This document shows, piece after piece, positions 28,165 to 37,744 of a stretch of DNA of 64,000 bases. Source of the DNA: Phosphoribacter sp037046615 (GTDB lineage: Bacteria; Actinomycetota; Actinomycetes; Actinomycetales; Dermatophilaceae). A model generated the notes under the pieces. That model saw only the letters and a list, made by a program, of their open reading frames with translations. It did not search any database and was not told where the DNA came from. Made by a program: the position numbers and the translations under genes. Each line of letters opens with the position of its first letter. The first letter of the stretch is position 1. Location of the stretch: assembly GCA_037046615.1 (NCBI GenBank), contig JBAOHD010000032.1:163629-227628 (forward strand), written 5' to 3'.

Positions 28165-28263
28165 GGGGCCTCCTGGCACGTCACGTCGTACGGGTCGTGG
28201 TCCAGAGTGCAGCCCGTGTGAGCGAGCCCACAAGCAGTCGGTATGCCGTGCGCGTCAGGCGGT

Positions 28264-28300
28264 GCCCAGTGCGCGGCGAGCGGTCGGCCGCGCACTGGGC
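28264..28300. terminator. Strong GC hairpin between gdhA and acs
   Basis: GCCCAGTGCGCGGC (28264-28277) pairs perfectly with GCCGCGCACTGGGC (28287-28300) around a nine-base loop. It lies 12 bases after the gdhA stop on the minus strand. No T-tract. Confidence 0.65.
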
Positions 28301-28311
28301 GGGCGCCAGTG

Positions 28312-29658
28312 TCAGATGACCCCGAGAGCGAGCATCGCGTCGGCGACCTGGATGAAGCCGGCGATATTCGCCCCGGCGACGTAATCGCCCGGCTGGCCGA
28401 ACTCGTCCGCCGTTTCGAGGCAGTTGTCGTGGATGCCCTTCATGATCTTGTGCAGGCGCTGGTCGGTGTAGTCGAAGCTCCACGAGTCGCGCGATGCATT
28501 CTGCTGCATCTCCAGCGCGCTCGTCGCGACACCGCCGGCGTTGACCGCCTTGCCGGGTGCGTAGTGGACTCCCGCGTCGCGCAAGAGGTGGATGGCCTCG
28601 GGGTTGGTCGGCATGTTGGCGCCCTCGCCGACATATTTCACACCACCTGCGATCAGAGCTTTCGCGCCGTCGGCACGCAGCTCGTTCTCTGTCGCGCAGG
28701 GCAGCGCAACCTCGCATGGCACGTCCCAGATCGATCCCCCGGCGACGTACCGCGCGGAGGTGCGGGCGTCGGCATACTCGCTGATGCGTGCCCGCTTGAC
28801 TTCCTTGATCTCCTTCACCAGGTCGAGGTCGATGCCGCCTTCGTCGACGACATAGCCGTCCGAGTCGGAGACCGAGATGACCGTGGCACCGAACTCCTGG
28901 GCCTTCTCCACGGCGTAGATTGCGACATTCCCCGAGCCCGAGACCACGACCTTTTGGCCCTCGAACGACTCGCCGTGGGCGTCGAGCATCTCCTTGACGA
29001 AGTAGACCGTGCCGTAACCGGTCGCTTCCTTGCGGGCCTGCGAGCCACCCCATGTGAGGCCCTTGCCGGTGAGGACGCCAGCCTCGTAGGCATTGGTGAT
29101 CCGCTTGTATTGCCCGAAGAGATAGCCGATCTCGCGACCGCCGACGCCGATGTCACCGGCTGGCACGTCGGTGTATTCACCGATGTGGCGGTAGAGCTCG
29201 GTCATGAACGACTGGCAGAAGCGCATGATCTCGGCGTCGGAGCGACCCTTGGGGTCGAAGTCCGAGCCGCCCTTGCCGCCGCCGATCGGCATCCCGGTGA
29301 GGGCGTTCTTGAAGGTCTGCTCGAAGCCGAGGAACTTGATGATGCCGAGGTAGACGCTCGGGTGGAAGCGCAGACCGCCCTTGTAGGGGCCGAGCGCCGA
29401 GTTGAAGTTGACCCGGAAGCCCCGGTTGATCTGCACGACGCCCTTGTCGTCGACCCACGGCACACGGAAGATGATCTGCCGCTCCGGCTCGCAGATGCGC
29501 TCGATGATCGACGCCTCCACGTATTCGGGCCGCTTGTCGACGACCGTGTGCAGGCTCTCGAGCACCTCGAGGACAGCCTGGTGGAACTCGGCCTCGCCGG
29601 CGTTGCGGCGCAGCACGGTCTCGTAGGTGGAGATCAGGGCGGGGTGCAGGTGGTGCAT
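28312..29658 (-). CDS. gdhA: NADP-type glutamate dehydrogenase
   Basis: About 448 residues. Motifs: GPYKGGLRFHP with the substrate Lys, PIGGGKGGSDFDPKG, the catalytic-Asp region DVPAGDIGVGGREIGYLFGQYK, the Rossmann element VVSGSGNVAIY and EGANMPTNPEA. It interconverts 2-oxoglutarate plus ammonium with glutamate; the hexameric ~450-residue class usually prefers NADP(H). ATG 29658 has a GAGG six bases upstream; ATG 29676 is less likely. Confidence 0.94.
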   Translation of the reverse strand: MHHLHPALISTYETVLRRNAGEAEFHQAVLEVLESLHTVVDKRPEYVEASIIERICEPERQIIFRVPWVDDKGVVQINRGFRVNFNSALGPYKGGLRFHPSVYLGIIKFLGFEQTFKNALTGMPIGGGKGGSDFDPKGRSDAEIMRFCQSFMTELYRHIGEYTDVPAGDIGVGGREIGYLFGQYKRITNAYEAGVLTGKGLTWGGSQARKEATGYGTVYFVKEMLDAHGESFEGQKVVVSGSGNVAIYAVEKAQEFGATVISVSDSDGYVVDEGGIDLDLVKEIKEVKRARISEYADARTSARYVAGGSIWDVPCEVALPCATENELRADGAKALIAGGVKYVGEGANMPTNPEAIHLLRDAGVHYAPGKAVNAGGVATSALEMQQNASRDSWSFDYTDQRLHKIMKGIHDNCLETADEFGQPGDYVAGANIAGFIQVADAMLALGVI

Positions 29659-29724
29659 GGCAAACCTCAGGGGCACTCGGGGGCGTCGAACCTCCGAGGC
29701 TATTGGGTATGCCGCGCGTCCAGG

Positions 29725-30057
29725 TCAGCGGGTGGTGTGACTCTCACGACGCGAAATGTGAGACGGCGCGAGCGGGTATTCGGAACGGGCGAGCGTCTCG
29801 CGCACTCGCGTGACGTCCAGGTCGTCGGCCATGACGCCGACATGGTCGATCACCGCCCGACGGATGTCGCTGTCGGTGATCGGCTGCTTGTGACATCCCC
29901 AATCTGCGGCCAGGGCCCCGGCGACGACGAGGATCTCGTCGTCGCTGAGGTGATGGCGCAGCAGGGCGAAGATCGGGACGAGGTCGAGGCGGGGAGCGCC
30001 GCGACCGGCGCCCCTGCCGATCCAGGCCTTCAGCCGGTCCCAGCGGGTTGCGTCCAT
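29725..30057 (-). CDS. DUF3349-family protein
   Basis: A 110-residue helical protein: LVPIFALLRHHLSDDEILVVAGAL, then ITDSDIRRAVIDHVGVMADDLDVTRVRETLA. This layout matches the actinobacterial DUF3349 family. No function is known. It is the last gene that is clearly actinobacterial. Confidence 0.75.
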   Translation of the reverse strand: MDATRWDRLKAWIGRGAGRGAPRLDLVPIFALLRHHLSDDEILVVAGALAADWGCHKQPITDSDIRRAVIDHVGVMADDLDVTRVRETLARSEYPLAPSHISRRESHTTR

Positions 30058-30219
30058 GGCTCCACGCTGCCCGCTGCGGCCTAACGTCAGGTGTCGCTCA
30101 GCGGTCCGTCAGGCCACCCCGACGCGAAACCTCACCTCACGCTCACTCCGATGAGGTATGCCGGCACGCTCACCCTCCGCGACGCGCCCGCCCGCAGGTC
30201 GGGTACCTCCGGAATCAGG

Positions 30220-30335
30220 TACGCCCGCAGTCGGCTACGCCCGCAGTCGGAACAGTCGGCTACGCCCGCAGTCGGAACAGTCGGCTACGCCCGCAGTCGG
30301 AACAGTCGGCTACGCCCGCAGTCGGAACAGTCGGC
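30220..30335. repeat. 25-bp direct tandem repeat, four full units plus a partial one
   Basis: Unit TACGCCCGCAGTCGG followed by AACAGTCGGC at 30236-30260, 30261-30285, 30286-30310 and 30311-30335, apparently identical; a shorter version (TACGCCCGCAGTCGGC) precedes at 30220-30235. There are no spacers, so it is not CRISPR. It lies in the 340-base stretch between the DUF3349 gene and the next ORF, where nothing else was recognised except a possible IS end (GGGACTATCGCAAAAACGG then TGTAAG at 30338-30362). Confidence 0.9.
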
Positions 30336-30397
30336 TAGGGACTATCGCAAAAACGGTGTAAGAGGCCTGATTGCCCCGGTGGGGCAGGAGGGTCGTT

Positions 30398-30883
30398 ATG
30401 ACCGAGAGCACGACACTGGTGGTTGTGAGTCCACCAACACCACTCTTCGACGATGAGCCGGAAGCGGTCGCTCCGTCGGAGTTGACGGCGGTGGAGCGGG
30501 ACGCGGTTCGATCCCTGCGCTACAAAAAGCGCCGCCCATCCACTTCTTTGGAAGGCTTGGGCGCGGATGATGACGAAAGCGATGGCGAATATGACTCGTT
30601 CATAGCGGGCGATGACGAGAACCCGCATGTTTTTGCCGAGCGCGCCGAACTGCGCCGCGCCATTGTGACCGCCATGCGCGACCTGCCGCCCGACCAACGC
30701 ATTGCGTTTGTGCTCTCGGATGTGCAAGGCATGAGCTACGAAGAGGTGGCCGAAGTGACCGAGGCGAATCTTGGCACGGTCAAAAGTCGGCTCAGCCGCG
30801 CCCGCGCCCGCCTGCGCGAGGCTTTGCTGGCGCAAGGGGAACTTTTGCCCGGCCAGTATCGTCAAAATAGCATCAAGGCGTAG
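30398..30883 (+). CDS. Chimeric ORF: GC-rich 5' leader joined to ECF sigma-factor region 4
   Basis: The ORF starts MTESTTLVVVSPP with a GC-rich, actinobacterial style of codons and, from about LRYKKRRPSTSLEGLG (30514 on), continues as an ECF sigma factor: the acidic linker GDDENPHVFAERAELRR and region 4 with LPPDQRIAFVLSDVQGMSYEEVAEV and the helix-turn-helix LGTVKSRLSRARARL. Sigma region 2, which should precede the LRYKKRRP linker, is absent. This is where the two genomes meet. The sigma part pairs with the anti-sigma gene downstream. Confidence 0.75.
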   Translation: MTESTTLVVVSPPTPLFDDEPEAVAPSELTAVERDAVRSLRYKKRRPSTSLEGLGADDDESDGEYDSFIAGDDENPHVFAERAELRRAIVTAMRDLPPDQRIAFVLSDVQGMSYEEVAEVTEANLGTVKSRLSRARARLREALLAQGELLPGQYRQNSIKA

Positions 30884-30922
30884 CCCAGCCGTTGACCAAT
30901 CGCAGGGCAAACGCAAAAAAGC

Positions 30923-31690
30923 ATGAACGAGCAAGCGAACGACCAGATGAATGAGCAAATCAGCGCGTATGTGGATGGCGCGCTGAGCGGGCGCGAGCTT
31001 GCCCAATTTGAGGCGGCGCTGGCCGCCGATGCCGACCTTGCCCGTAAAGTGACCGCCACGCAAGCCCTCACCGGTCTTGCGCGCCAGCTTCCGCAGGCGC
31101 GGTTGCCCCGCTCGTTCACTTTGCCCGCCAACGCGCGGCCAGAGCAAACACTTTGGGAGAAATTATTTGGCCCCATTGCGCCGCCCCAAAAAGCATTCCG
31201 CTTTGGCTCGGCTATGGCCGGTTTGCTGTGCGTGTTCTTTTTGGGGATGGGTCTGCTAAACGCCAACGCGCCCATCTCATCGGCGGCGCTGGATGTGCCC
31301 GCCACACCCAGCGTGAAGATTGCGGCCCAAGCCGCCGCGCCAACCGCAGAAACTTCGGCCATGATGTCATCGGCAATGAATAATGCGCCGCCATCGCCGC
31401 GTTCTGCGCCACCGGTGATTGGCGGCATGGGCGGTGGCGGCGGCCCTGCCATTGGCGGGCTGGGTGGGGGAACTGAGGTTGAGGCGCAAAGCGCGGATGT
31501 GGTGCCAACCAATGTGCCATTGCCATCCAGCACACCATCACCCACCCACACGCCCGCGCCAAAACCCACGCAAGCAGTGACCGTGCCGCAAGTGCACACC
31601 ACTTCGCTGTCTTGGGCGTGGATCGCCGCCGCAGTTGTGGCGTTGGCGGCGGCCATCATGCTGGGTGTGCTGGGTTTTAAGAAGAGTTAG
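30923..31690 (+). CDS. Membrane anti-sigma factor-like protein
   Basis: A 255-residue protein. The N-terminus (MNEQISAYVDGALSGRELAQFEAALAADADL) is the short helical anti-sigma domain without the zinc-binding His-Cys-Cys set. A first hydrophobic segment is near residue 100 (FGSAMAGLLCVFFLGMGLL), a Gly/Pro/Thr-rich stretch with TPSPTHTPAPKPT follows, and the C-terminus has another transmembrane helix (WAWIAAAVVALAAAIMLGVLG). It lies 39 bases after the sigma gene and presumably controls it. Confidence 0.7.
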   Translation: MNEQANDQMNEQISAYVDGALSGRELAQFEAALAADADLARKVTATQALTGLARQLPQARLPRSFTLPANARPEQTLWEKLFGPIAPPQKAFRFGSAMAGLLCVFFLGMGLLNANAPISSAALDVPATPSVKIAAQAAAPTAETSAMMSSAMNNAPPSPRSAPPVIGGMGGGGGPAIGGLGGGTEVEAQSADVVPTNVPLPSSTPSPTHTPAPKPTQAVTVPQVHTTSLSWAWIAAAVVALAAAIMLGVLGFKKS

Positions 31691-31766
31691 AGCGTTGTGA
31701 AAAAGTGAGAATTTGACTCTCGCATTCTTCATCTCACCGCGCTAAAATACAACTCTTCAACACATC

Positions 31767-34700
31767 ATGTCATTTGTCCATTTGCATGTGCATTCCGGTA
31801 TTCAATGCTTGACGGGCTGGGCAACGTAAAAAAGTTGTCGGCCAGAGCCGAAGAGTCTGAAGCCAGGACTCGCTGGCGATCACCGATCACGGCGTGATGC
31901 ACGCGGCAATTGAGTTTGTGGAGGCGGCGGGCAGCGCGGGGGTCAAACCCGTCGTTGGGATGGAAGGCTACCTGACCCAGCGCGGGCGCGCCCTCAGAAG
32001 ACCGCGAGGGCAAGCAAGACCGCAACTTGTATCACATGCTTTTGCTGGCCCAAAATGACACGGGCTACAAAAACCTACATGCGTCTGGCGACCATTGCCC
32101 AGCTAGAAGGGTTTTATTACAAACCGCGCATAGACCATGCCACGTTGAAGGAATACGCGCCAGGGCGTGGTGCGGCCACCAGCGGCTGTTTTGGCCGCCG
32201 AGGTTCCCTCGCTTTTGGCCGAAGGGCCGGCCGAGACAAAGCCCGCGAAGCGCTGCTTTGGTTACGCGCGATATCTGGCGACCGGCGCTACATTGAACTG
32301 CAAGACCACGACATCCCTGAGCTGGACCTTGTCAACCCAACGCTGGTGGATTGGGCGCGACGAGCTGAGCATCCCGCTGGTGCTCACGAATGACTCGCAT
32401 TACGTCACCCAGGGAGATTCCATCGCCCATGATTTGATGTTGTGCGTGCAGACCACCAGCCAACTGAGCGACCCCAAACGGATGCGCTTGGACAAACGAT
32501 TGGTACTGCCTTCAAGACCAGAGGACGAGATGCGGACGTTGTGCCGGAAAACAGCTACCGCGCGAGGCGATTGAAGAGGCGATGGCGAACACTAAACGCA
32601 GACTGGCTGACCAATGCAACGTTAAGGTCAAGACAAAAGATTTTCATTTGCCGCACTTTCAGCGCCCCAAACGGTTTGAGAGCGACAACGATTACATGCG
32701 CTACCTGTGCGAGATTCGGTTTTACGAGGTGCGATATCGCATCCCCGCGCGGGCAGATGGCGTATGGGTGCACGAGGACAACCCGCCCCGCCCAGAAGAT
32801 GGGTTTATTGCAATTGACAAGGTGACTGGCCGACAAGGTGACAAGGTGAGCCGCGCTGGACTAGCAACTAGCAACCAGCAACTAGCGACCAACGCCATTC
32901 CCGTCTCCCGTCCCCCGTCTCCGGTCTGCCTTGATGACGACACGCCGGTCAAACTGACCGCGCTGAGTTCACTGGCCTTGCCCGCCGCAGATACCCATCC
33001 GGCCATGACCCCGCGCCGATTGCGCGAACGGCTGGAGTTTGAGCTGCAAACCATCATCGGCATGGGCTTTAGCGCTTACATGCTCATCGTGTGGGATTTG
33101 CTGCGCTATTGCCGCGAGGCGGGGATTTGGTGGAACATTCGTGGCAGCGCAGCGGGGAGCATGGTCAGCCACACGCTCATGCTCACCAATATTGAGCCGG
33201 TGAGCAACGACCTGTATTTTGAGCGCTTCCTCAACCCAGAGCGGGTGAGCATGCCGGATATTGACATGGACTTTCCGGATGACCAGCGTTACAAACTGGT
33301 GGATTACACCATTGAGAAATACGGACGGGAACAGGTGGCGCAGATCATCACATTTGGCACCATGCAGGCCCGCGCCGCGTTGAAGGATGTTGGGCGGGTG
33401 ACGGATGTGCCGCTGGGCGAGGTGAACCGCTTAACCTCACTAGGTACAAACACCCCCGGAAAACCCGTCAACCTGCGCGAGGCGCTGGAGCAAGTGCCAG
33501 CCCTCAAACAATTGTGCGATGAACCGCACCTGAAACAACTTTACAAAACCTCGCCATCTGGTGGAGGGCAGTGTTCGCAACGCGGGCACCCACGCGGCGG
33601 GTGTGGTGATTGCTGATAAACCGTTGATTGAATATGCGCCTCTGCACCGGCTCACCGGCACACCCATCACCCCGCAGCTTAATGCGGTTACGCAGATTCA
33701 GAGATGAACCATCTGGAGTCCATCGGTCTGCTCAAGATGGATTATCTCGGCCTTTCGATGTTGACGATTGTGCGCAAGGCCTGCGAGTGGATTGAGAAGC
33801 GGCATGGCAAAAGAGATCCACGCTCAACGATATTCCCATCCACGAAAAACCATTTACGACACGCTGAGCAAAGGCGATGTGATGGGCGTGTTTCCAGGTG
33901 GAAGGCACGGGGATGCGCAACCTGATGCTGGACATGAAGCCAAAGCGATTTCGAGAATATCGTGGCGGCTATCTCGCTCTACCGCCCGGGGCCGATGCGA
34001 GTACATTCCGCGGTATAACCGCCGCCTGCATGGCGACGAGCCGGTGGAGTATCACCACCCCGATCTTGCGTCATCGCTGGGCGAGACATACGGGATCATC
34101 GTGTATCAAGAGCAGATCATGCGCGTGGCGCGTGACTTTGCCGGGGTATAGCATGGGCGAGGCCGACACCATCCGCAAGGCGGTGTCTAAAAAAGTAAAA
34201 GAGCAACTGGATAAGCACAAGGCCAAATTCCGCCAGGGCGCATCAACAAAGGCTACAAAGGCGAGATTGCCGACCACATTTGGACGGACATTGAATTTTT
34301 TGCGCGATACGGGTTTAACAAAGCCCACGCCGCCGACTATGCGCAAATTACGTGCCAAACCGCGTGGCTCAAAGCCACCTATCCCATTGAGTATTTTGCC
34401 GCGCTGCTCACCGCCGAAAGCGGCAACACCGAGAAAATTTCTGGACTGATTGCCGATGCCAAGAAGCACAGTTTGGATGTGTTTCCGCCGGATGTGAACA
34501 AGAGCGTTGAAGAATTTACGATTGAGGACACCCTGCGCAAGGGCAAGGGCCAGGCGCAAAAGGGCGCGTTGCGCTTTGGGTTGGTGGCGATTAAAAATGT
34601 GGGCAGCGGCCCCATTGAGGCGATTTTGAACGCCCGCAAAGAAGGCGGCCCGTTCAAAGACATCAACGATTTTGCGCGGCGGGTGGACATGAGCCAGATC

Positions 34701-35984
34701 AACAAACGCGCCTTGGAATGCCTCATCAAAGTGGGCGCGTTGGATAGCTTTGGCGAACGTCACAAACTGATCGCGGCGCTGGATGCCATTTTGGGGGCGA
34801 CCGCCACCGCGCGCCGCGCCGCCGAGCGCGGGCAGGGCATGTTATTTGGGGGGATGGATGACGCGGTGGCCGACTTGGTTTCGCTGCCTGCCAACGCGCC
34901 GGTGATCCCGCGCAAAGAACTGCTCATGTTTGAGCGCGAGTTAATTGGCACGTATGTGACCGAGCATCCGCTGGCGGCCTCGCTGCAAAACCTGCAAGAG
35001 TTTGTAACGCGGAACAGCAGTGATATGACCATTGCGGATAACAATCAAAGTGTGGTTGTGGCGGGCATGGTGAGCAATGTAAAACCGCACATCACCAAAG
35101 CGGGCAAAGAAATGGCCTTTGCCCAAATTGAGGATTTGTTTGGCGCTATTGAATTGATTGTCTTCCCAAAGACATGGGACAAGTGCCAAGACAAGTTGGT
35201 GAAAGACAAAATTGTGGTGATTTGGGGCAAGGGCGATGTGAAAGAGGATGGGGCGGCCAAGATTCTGGTAGATAGGGTGAACGATTCGGTGACGATTGCG
35301 CGCTCGGCAGATGCGCCATCACCCCAGGTGGCAGATTGGTATGCCGAGGTTGGAAATTTTGCGCCGGTAGATGAAGATGAAGATGGCGGGTATGTTCCGC
35401 CGCCGGTGGAGGAATCTTTTGTTGCGCCTAACCCGCCCTCAACCCCAGCCGTTGAGAAAGAAGAGGTTGTGTTGGATGAGGCTTATGCCGCGCCGCCTGC
35501 GCCAGACATGCTGAGAGAAATTCGTGTGGTGCGCGAAACCCGCTCCAGCTACGAGCCACCTCCGCCACCGCCCAATTTTGAGGAACATGCGCCTCCAGCG
35601 CTACCCAAGCCGTTGCCAGAGCCAATGCTGCGTTCCGCGCCGCTGGCATCGGGCGGGGTAAAAATTGGCTATGAGACGGAGATGGTTGAAGTGAAAGTGC
35701 AAACGCTGGAAGTCAAAAAGTCAACCGGCCAGATGCCCATGGCTGCGCCGCCAAGCCGGGTGCTAAACGTGGTGATTAAACGCAATGGCGGAAGCAAGAT
35801 GGATGCGCAGCGCTTTGAGGCAGCGCATCAAATTCTTGTCTCGTTTGATGGGGCAGACCGATTCGCCATCACACTGGTGAATGGCGGCAAAAAAGATGCC
35901 ACGCTGGATTTTCCGAACCACACCACCCGCGATTGCGCGGAGCTGCGCGCCCGCCTGCGCGAGATTGGCGCGGAGTGCGTTTAG
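31767..35984 (+). CDS. dnaE: DNA polymerase III alpha subunit, many frameshifts
   Basis: Replicative polymerase, PHP-containing. N-terminus MSFVHLHVHS at 31767 is the PHP His-x-His motif, and AITDHGVMHAAIEF follows in another frame. The polymerase core is intact from 32582 to about 33560, with WWNIRGSAAGSMVSH and the catalytic PDIDMDFPDDQRY. LESIGLLKMDYLGLSML, the beta-binding and helix-hairpin-helix parts, and an OB fold (VVVAGMVSNVKPHITKAGKEMAF) follow; the C-terminus (to 35984) has a Pro-rich linker and a small extra domain. At least ten single-base frame breaks lie in 31800-32580 and 33560-34470. An unusual in-frame repeat insert is at 32814-32922. Confidence 0.88.
32814..32922 (+). repeat. 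Compound short-word repeat inserted in frame within dnaE
   Basis: Three different degenerate repeats follow each other: GACAAGGTGA (32815 on, three times), CTAGCAACTAGCAACCAGCA (32861-32890) and CCGTCTCCCGTCCCCCGTCT (32901-32922). They are translated as DKVTGRQGDKV, LATSNQQLAT and VSRPPSP between FIAI and the RLRERLEFELQTI helix, in place of the normal short linker. The frame is kept. Confidence 0.75.
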
Positions 35985-36090
35985 AAAATTCTTATACTTT
36001 TTATAATTGACATCGCGCAACATCGCGCTATACTCGCGCGTATAACTTAACGCAAACAAATAAGGATTTATAAAAGGAGTTCACACAAAA

Positions 36091-36561
36091 ATGGCACATG
36101 GATTGCAAAAACCCGATTTGAGCGGGTACGATCTTCAAATTTCTAAACTGCAAACAGCGGTTGAAGAGAACACCAAGAACGCGCTTTTGGCCGAGCAGGC
36201 CAAGAAGACCATTGAGGCTGAAATTGATCAGGCTTCGGCAGATATGAGCGCTGGCGTGTTGGGCGCGGATGAGGCTTCGGCGGATGCCAAGAAGCGCTTT
36301 GATGACAAGCTCACTCAGATCAACGCTTTTCTGGATAAAGCCCGCGAGGCCAAGTCTAAGATTTCTGATCTGGAGACTGAGCGCGAGAAGGCCGCCAAGA
36401 CCGGCGCAACATGGATCGTTGGCCCGGGCGACAGCCTGAGCAAGATCGCCAAGGAAGTGTATGGCGATGCTCACCAATACATGAAGATTTTTGAGGCCAA
36501 CAAGGACAAGATCAAGAACCCCAACCTGATTGTGGATGGCTGGGAGCTGAAGATTCCTTAA
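36091..36561 (+). CDS. Coiled-coil protein with C-terminal LysM domain
   Basis: A 156-residue protein without signal peptide. Residues 15-105 are a charged helical coiled coil (EENTKNALLAEQAKKTIEAE ... KISDLETEREKAAKTG). Residues 106-156 are one LysM domain (WIVGPGDSLSKIAKEVYGDA ... NLIVDGWELKIP). LysM domains bind peptidoglycan or related glycans. The build resembles small BON/LysM-type proteins of the cytoplasm or periplasm. RBS AAAAGGAGTT precedes the ATG. Confidence 0.85.
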   Translation: MAHGLQKPDLSGYDLQISKLQTAVEENTKNALLAEQAKKTIEAEIDQASADMSAGVLGADEASADAKKRFDDKLTQINAFLDKAREAKSKISDLETEREKAAKTGATWIVGPGDSLSKIAKEVYGDAHQYMKIFEANKDKIKNPNLIVDGWELKIP

Positions 36562-36613
36562 TCGCAAGGAATTCTGAATTCTGAATGCTGAATTCAGAAA
36601 GAATTTGCCAGAA

Positions 36614-36650
36614 TAAAAAATCCCGCGAGACACTCTCGCGGGATTTTTTG
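36614..36650 (+). terminator. Rho-independent terminator after the LysM gene
   Basis: AATCCCGCGAGA pairs with TCTCGCGGGATT around CAC, with A-runs on the left and T-runs on the right, so it could act in both directions. A GAATTCTGAATTCTGAATGC word repeat (36570-36598) lies between the stop codon and the hairpin. Confidence 0.92.
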
Positions 36651-36660
36651 TTTTTCTTCG

Positions 36661-36722
36661 TGGAGCGGGGAGCTTCGCTTCGCTCCTCGCTGGTATGTAA
36701 CGCCCCTTTGGGGCTGTTTCTT
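36661..36722 (-). repeat. Fragment of the ~180-bp palindromic repeat family
   Basis: Contains GAGCGGGGAGCTTCGCTTCG and GCCCCTTTGGGGC in reverse order to the copies at 43611 and 58147, without recognisable ends. It abuts the 3' end of the ABC permease gene. Confidence 0.6.
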
Positions 36723-36730
36723 AATTCCCA

Positions 36731-37723
36731 TCACTTCTTCATGCGCGGGTCAACAGCATCGCGCAGGCCATTGCCAAAGAAGGTGACCGCCACCACGATG
36801 AGGGCGATACAGATGGACGCGGTGAGCAAAATCCATGGCTGAGCGTTCAGGCTGCTGCGGCCTTCGCTGATAATCTGCCCCCAGCTGGTTAGGAAGTAGG
36901 AATCGCTCATACTGGAGACGGGTTTCATACCCAGACCCAGATAGGCCAACGTGGCCTCGGCGATGATCATGCGCGGCATGGCCAGCGCAGCCCACACCAC
37001 AATAATGCCCAGCGCGTTGGGCAGAATATGTTTGAAGAGAATTTGGAAGTTTGAGGCGCCTAAACTGCGCGCGGCATCAATGTATTCCTGGTTGCGAATG
37101 GTGAGCGTGGTGCCGCGCACCAGCCGCGAAAGCCCTCCCCAAGACACAACCGCCAGCGCAAAAAAGAGCAGGAGCAAGCCGTTGGCGGCGTTGCCAAAAG
37201 CTGTTTCGCGCAGCGCCACCGTGAGCACAATGTAAAACAGAATGTCTGGGAAAGCCTCAAGAATATCTACCACGCGCATCAAAATGTTGTCCAGCCAACC
37301 GCCAAAGAAGCCCGTGCTCATGCCCACTGTCACGCCAATCACCATGATGATGAGGGTGGGGATGATGCCAACGAAGACCGATGTGCGCGCGCCATACACC
37401 ACGCGGCTAAACACATCGCGGGCGCCATTATCTGTGCCAAAAATAAACTCGGGGTTGGGCTTGTCTTTTGCGGGCGACTCTGCAACCCAAACAGGGGGGA
37501 GCTGGGTTTGCCCGCCATGAAAGGCCGTGGGGTCTTGCGATGTGATAAGCGGCGCGCCGAGCGCCATCAGCACAAACAGGATGAGCACCACCAGGCCGCC
37601 CATCGCCAATGTGTTTTTGCGCAACCTGCGCCAAATAATGGCCCATTGGCCGTCACTTCTCTGGGTGGATGGGTTTCCGGCGGATGGTGTTGCGGGCGCG
37701 GATGTTTTTTGAGCTAATGCCAT
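36731..37723 (-). CDS. Peptide-type ABC transporter permease (DppC/OppC)
   Basis: A 330-residue inner-membrane permease with six helices. The EAA loop reads DAARSLGASNFQILFKHILPNALG, where the ATPase docks. The N-terminal OppC_N segment (WAIIWRRLRKNTLAMGGLVVL) is present. It forms the translocation channel with the permease encoded just upstream and receives substrate from the family-5 binding protein. No ATPase genes are in the cluster. Confidence 0.92.
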   Translation of the reverse strand: MALAQKTSAPATPSAGNPSTQRSDGQWAIIWRRLRKNTLAMGGLVVLILFVLMALGAPLITSQDPTAFHGGQTQLPPVWVAESPAKDKPNPEFIFGTDNGARDVFSRVVYGARTSVFVGIIPTLIIMVIGVTVGMSTGFFGGWLDNILMRVVDILEAFPDILFYIVLTVALRETAFGNAANGLLLLFFALAVVSWGGLSRLVRGTTLTIRNQEYIDAARSLGASNFQILFKHILPNALGIIVVWAALAMPRMIIAEATLAYLGLGMKPVSSMSDSYFLTSWGQIISEGRSSLNAQPWILLTASICIALIVVAVTFFGNGLRDAVDPRMKK

Positions 37724-37744
37724 GTGAGTTTTCTCCTGCGCAAG

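Noticed and set aside
26191..28221. Long plus-strand ORF of about 690 codons opposite acs
   Set aside because: It is the antisense shadow of acs in GC-rich DNA, with Arg/Asp/Val/Gly-rich composition and no domain.
30220..30335. 25-bp repeats as a CRISPR array
   Set aside because: The units are directly adjacent with no spacers and no cas genes are nearby.
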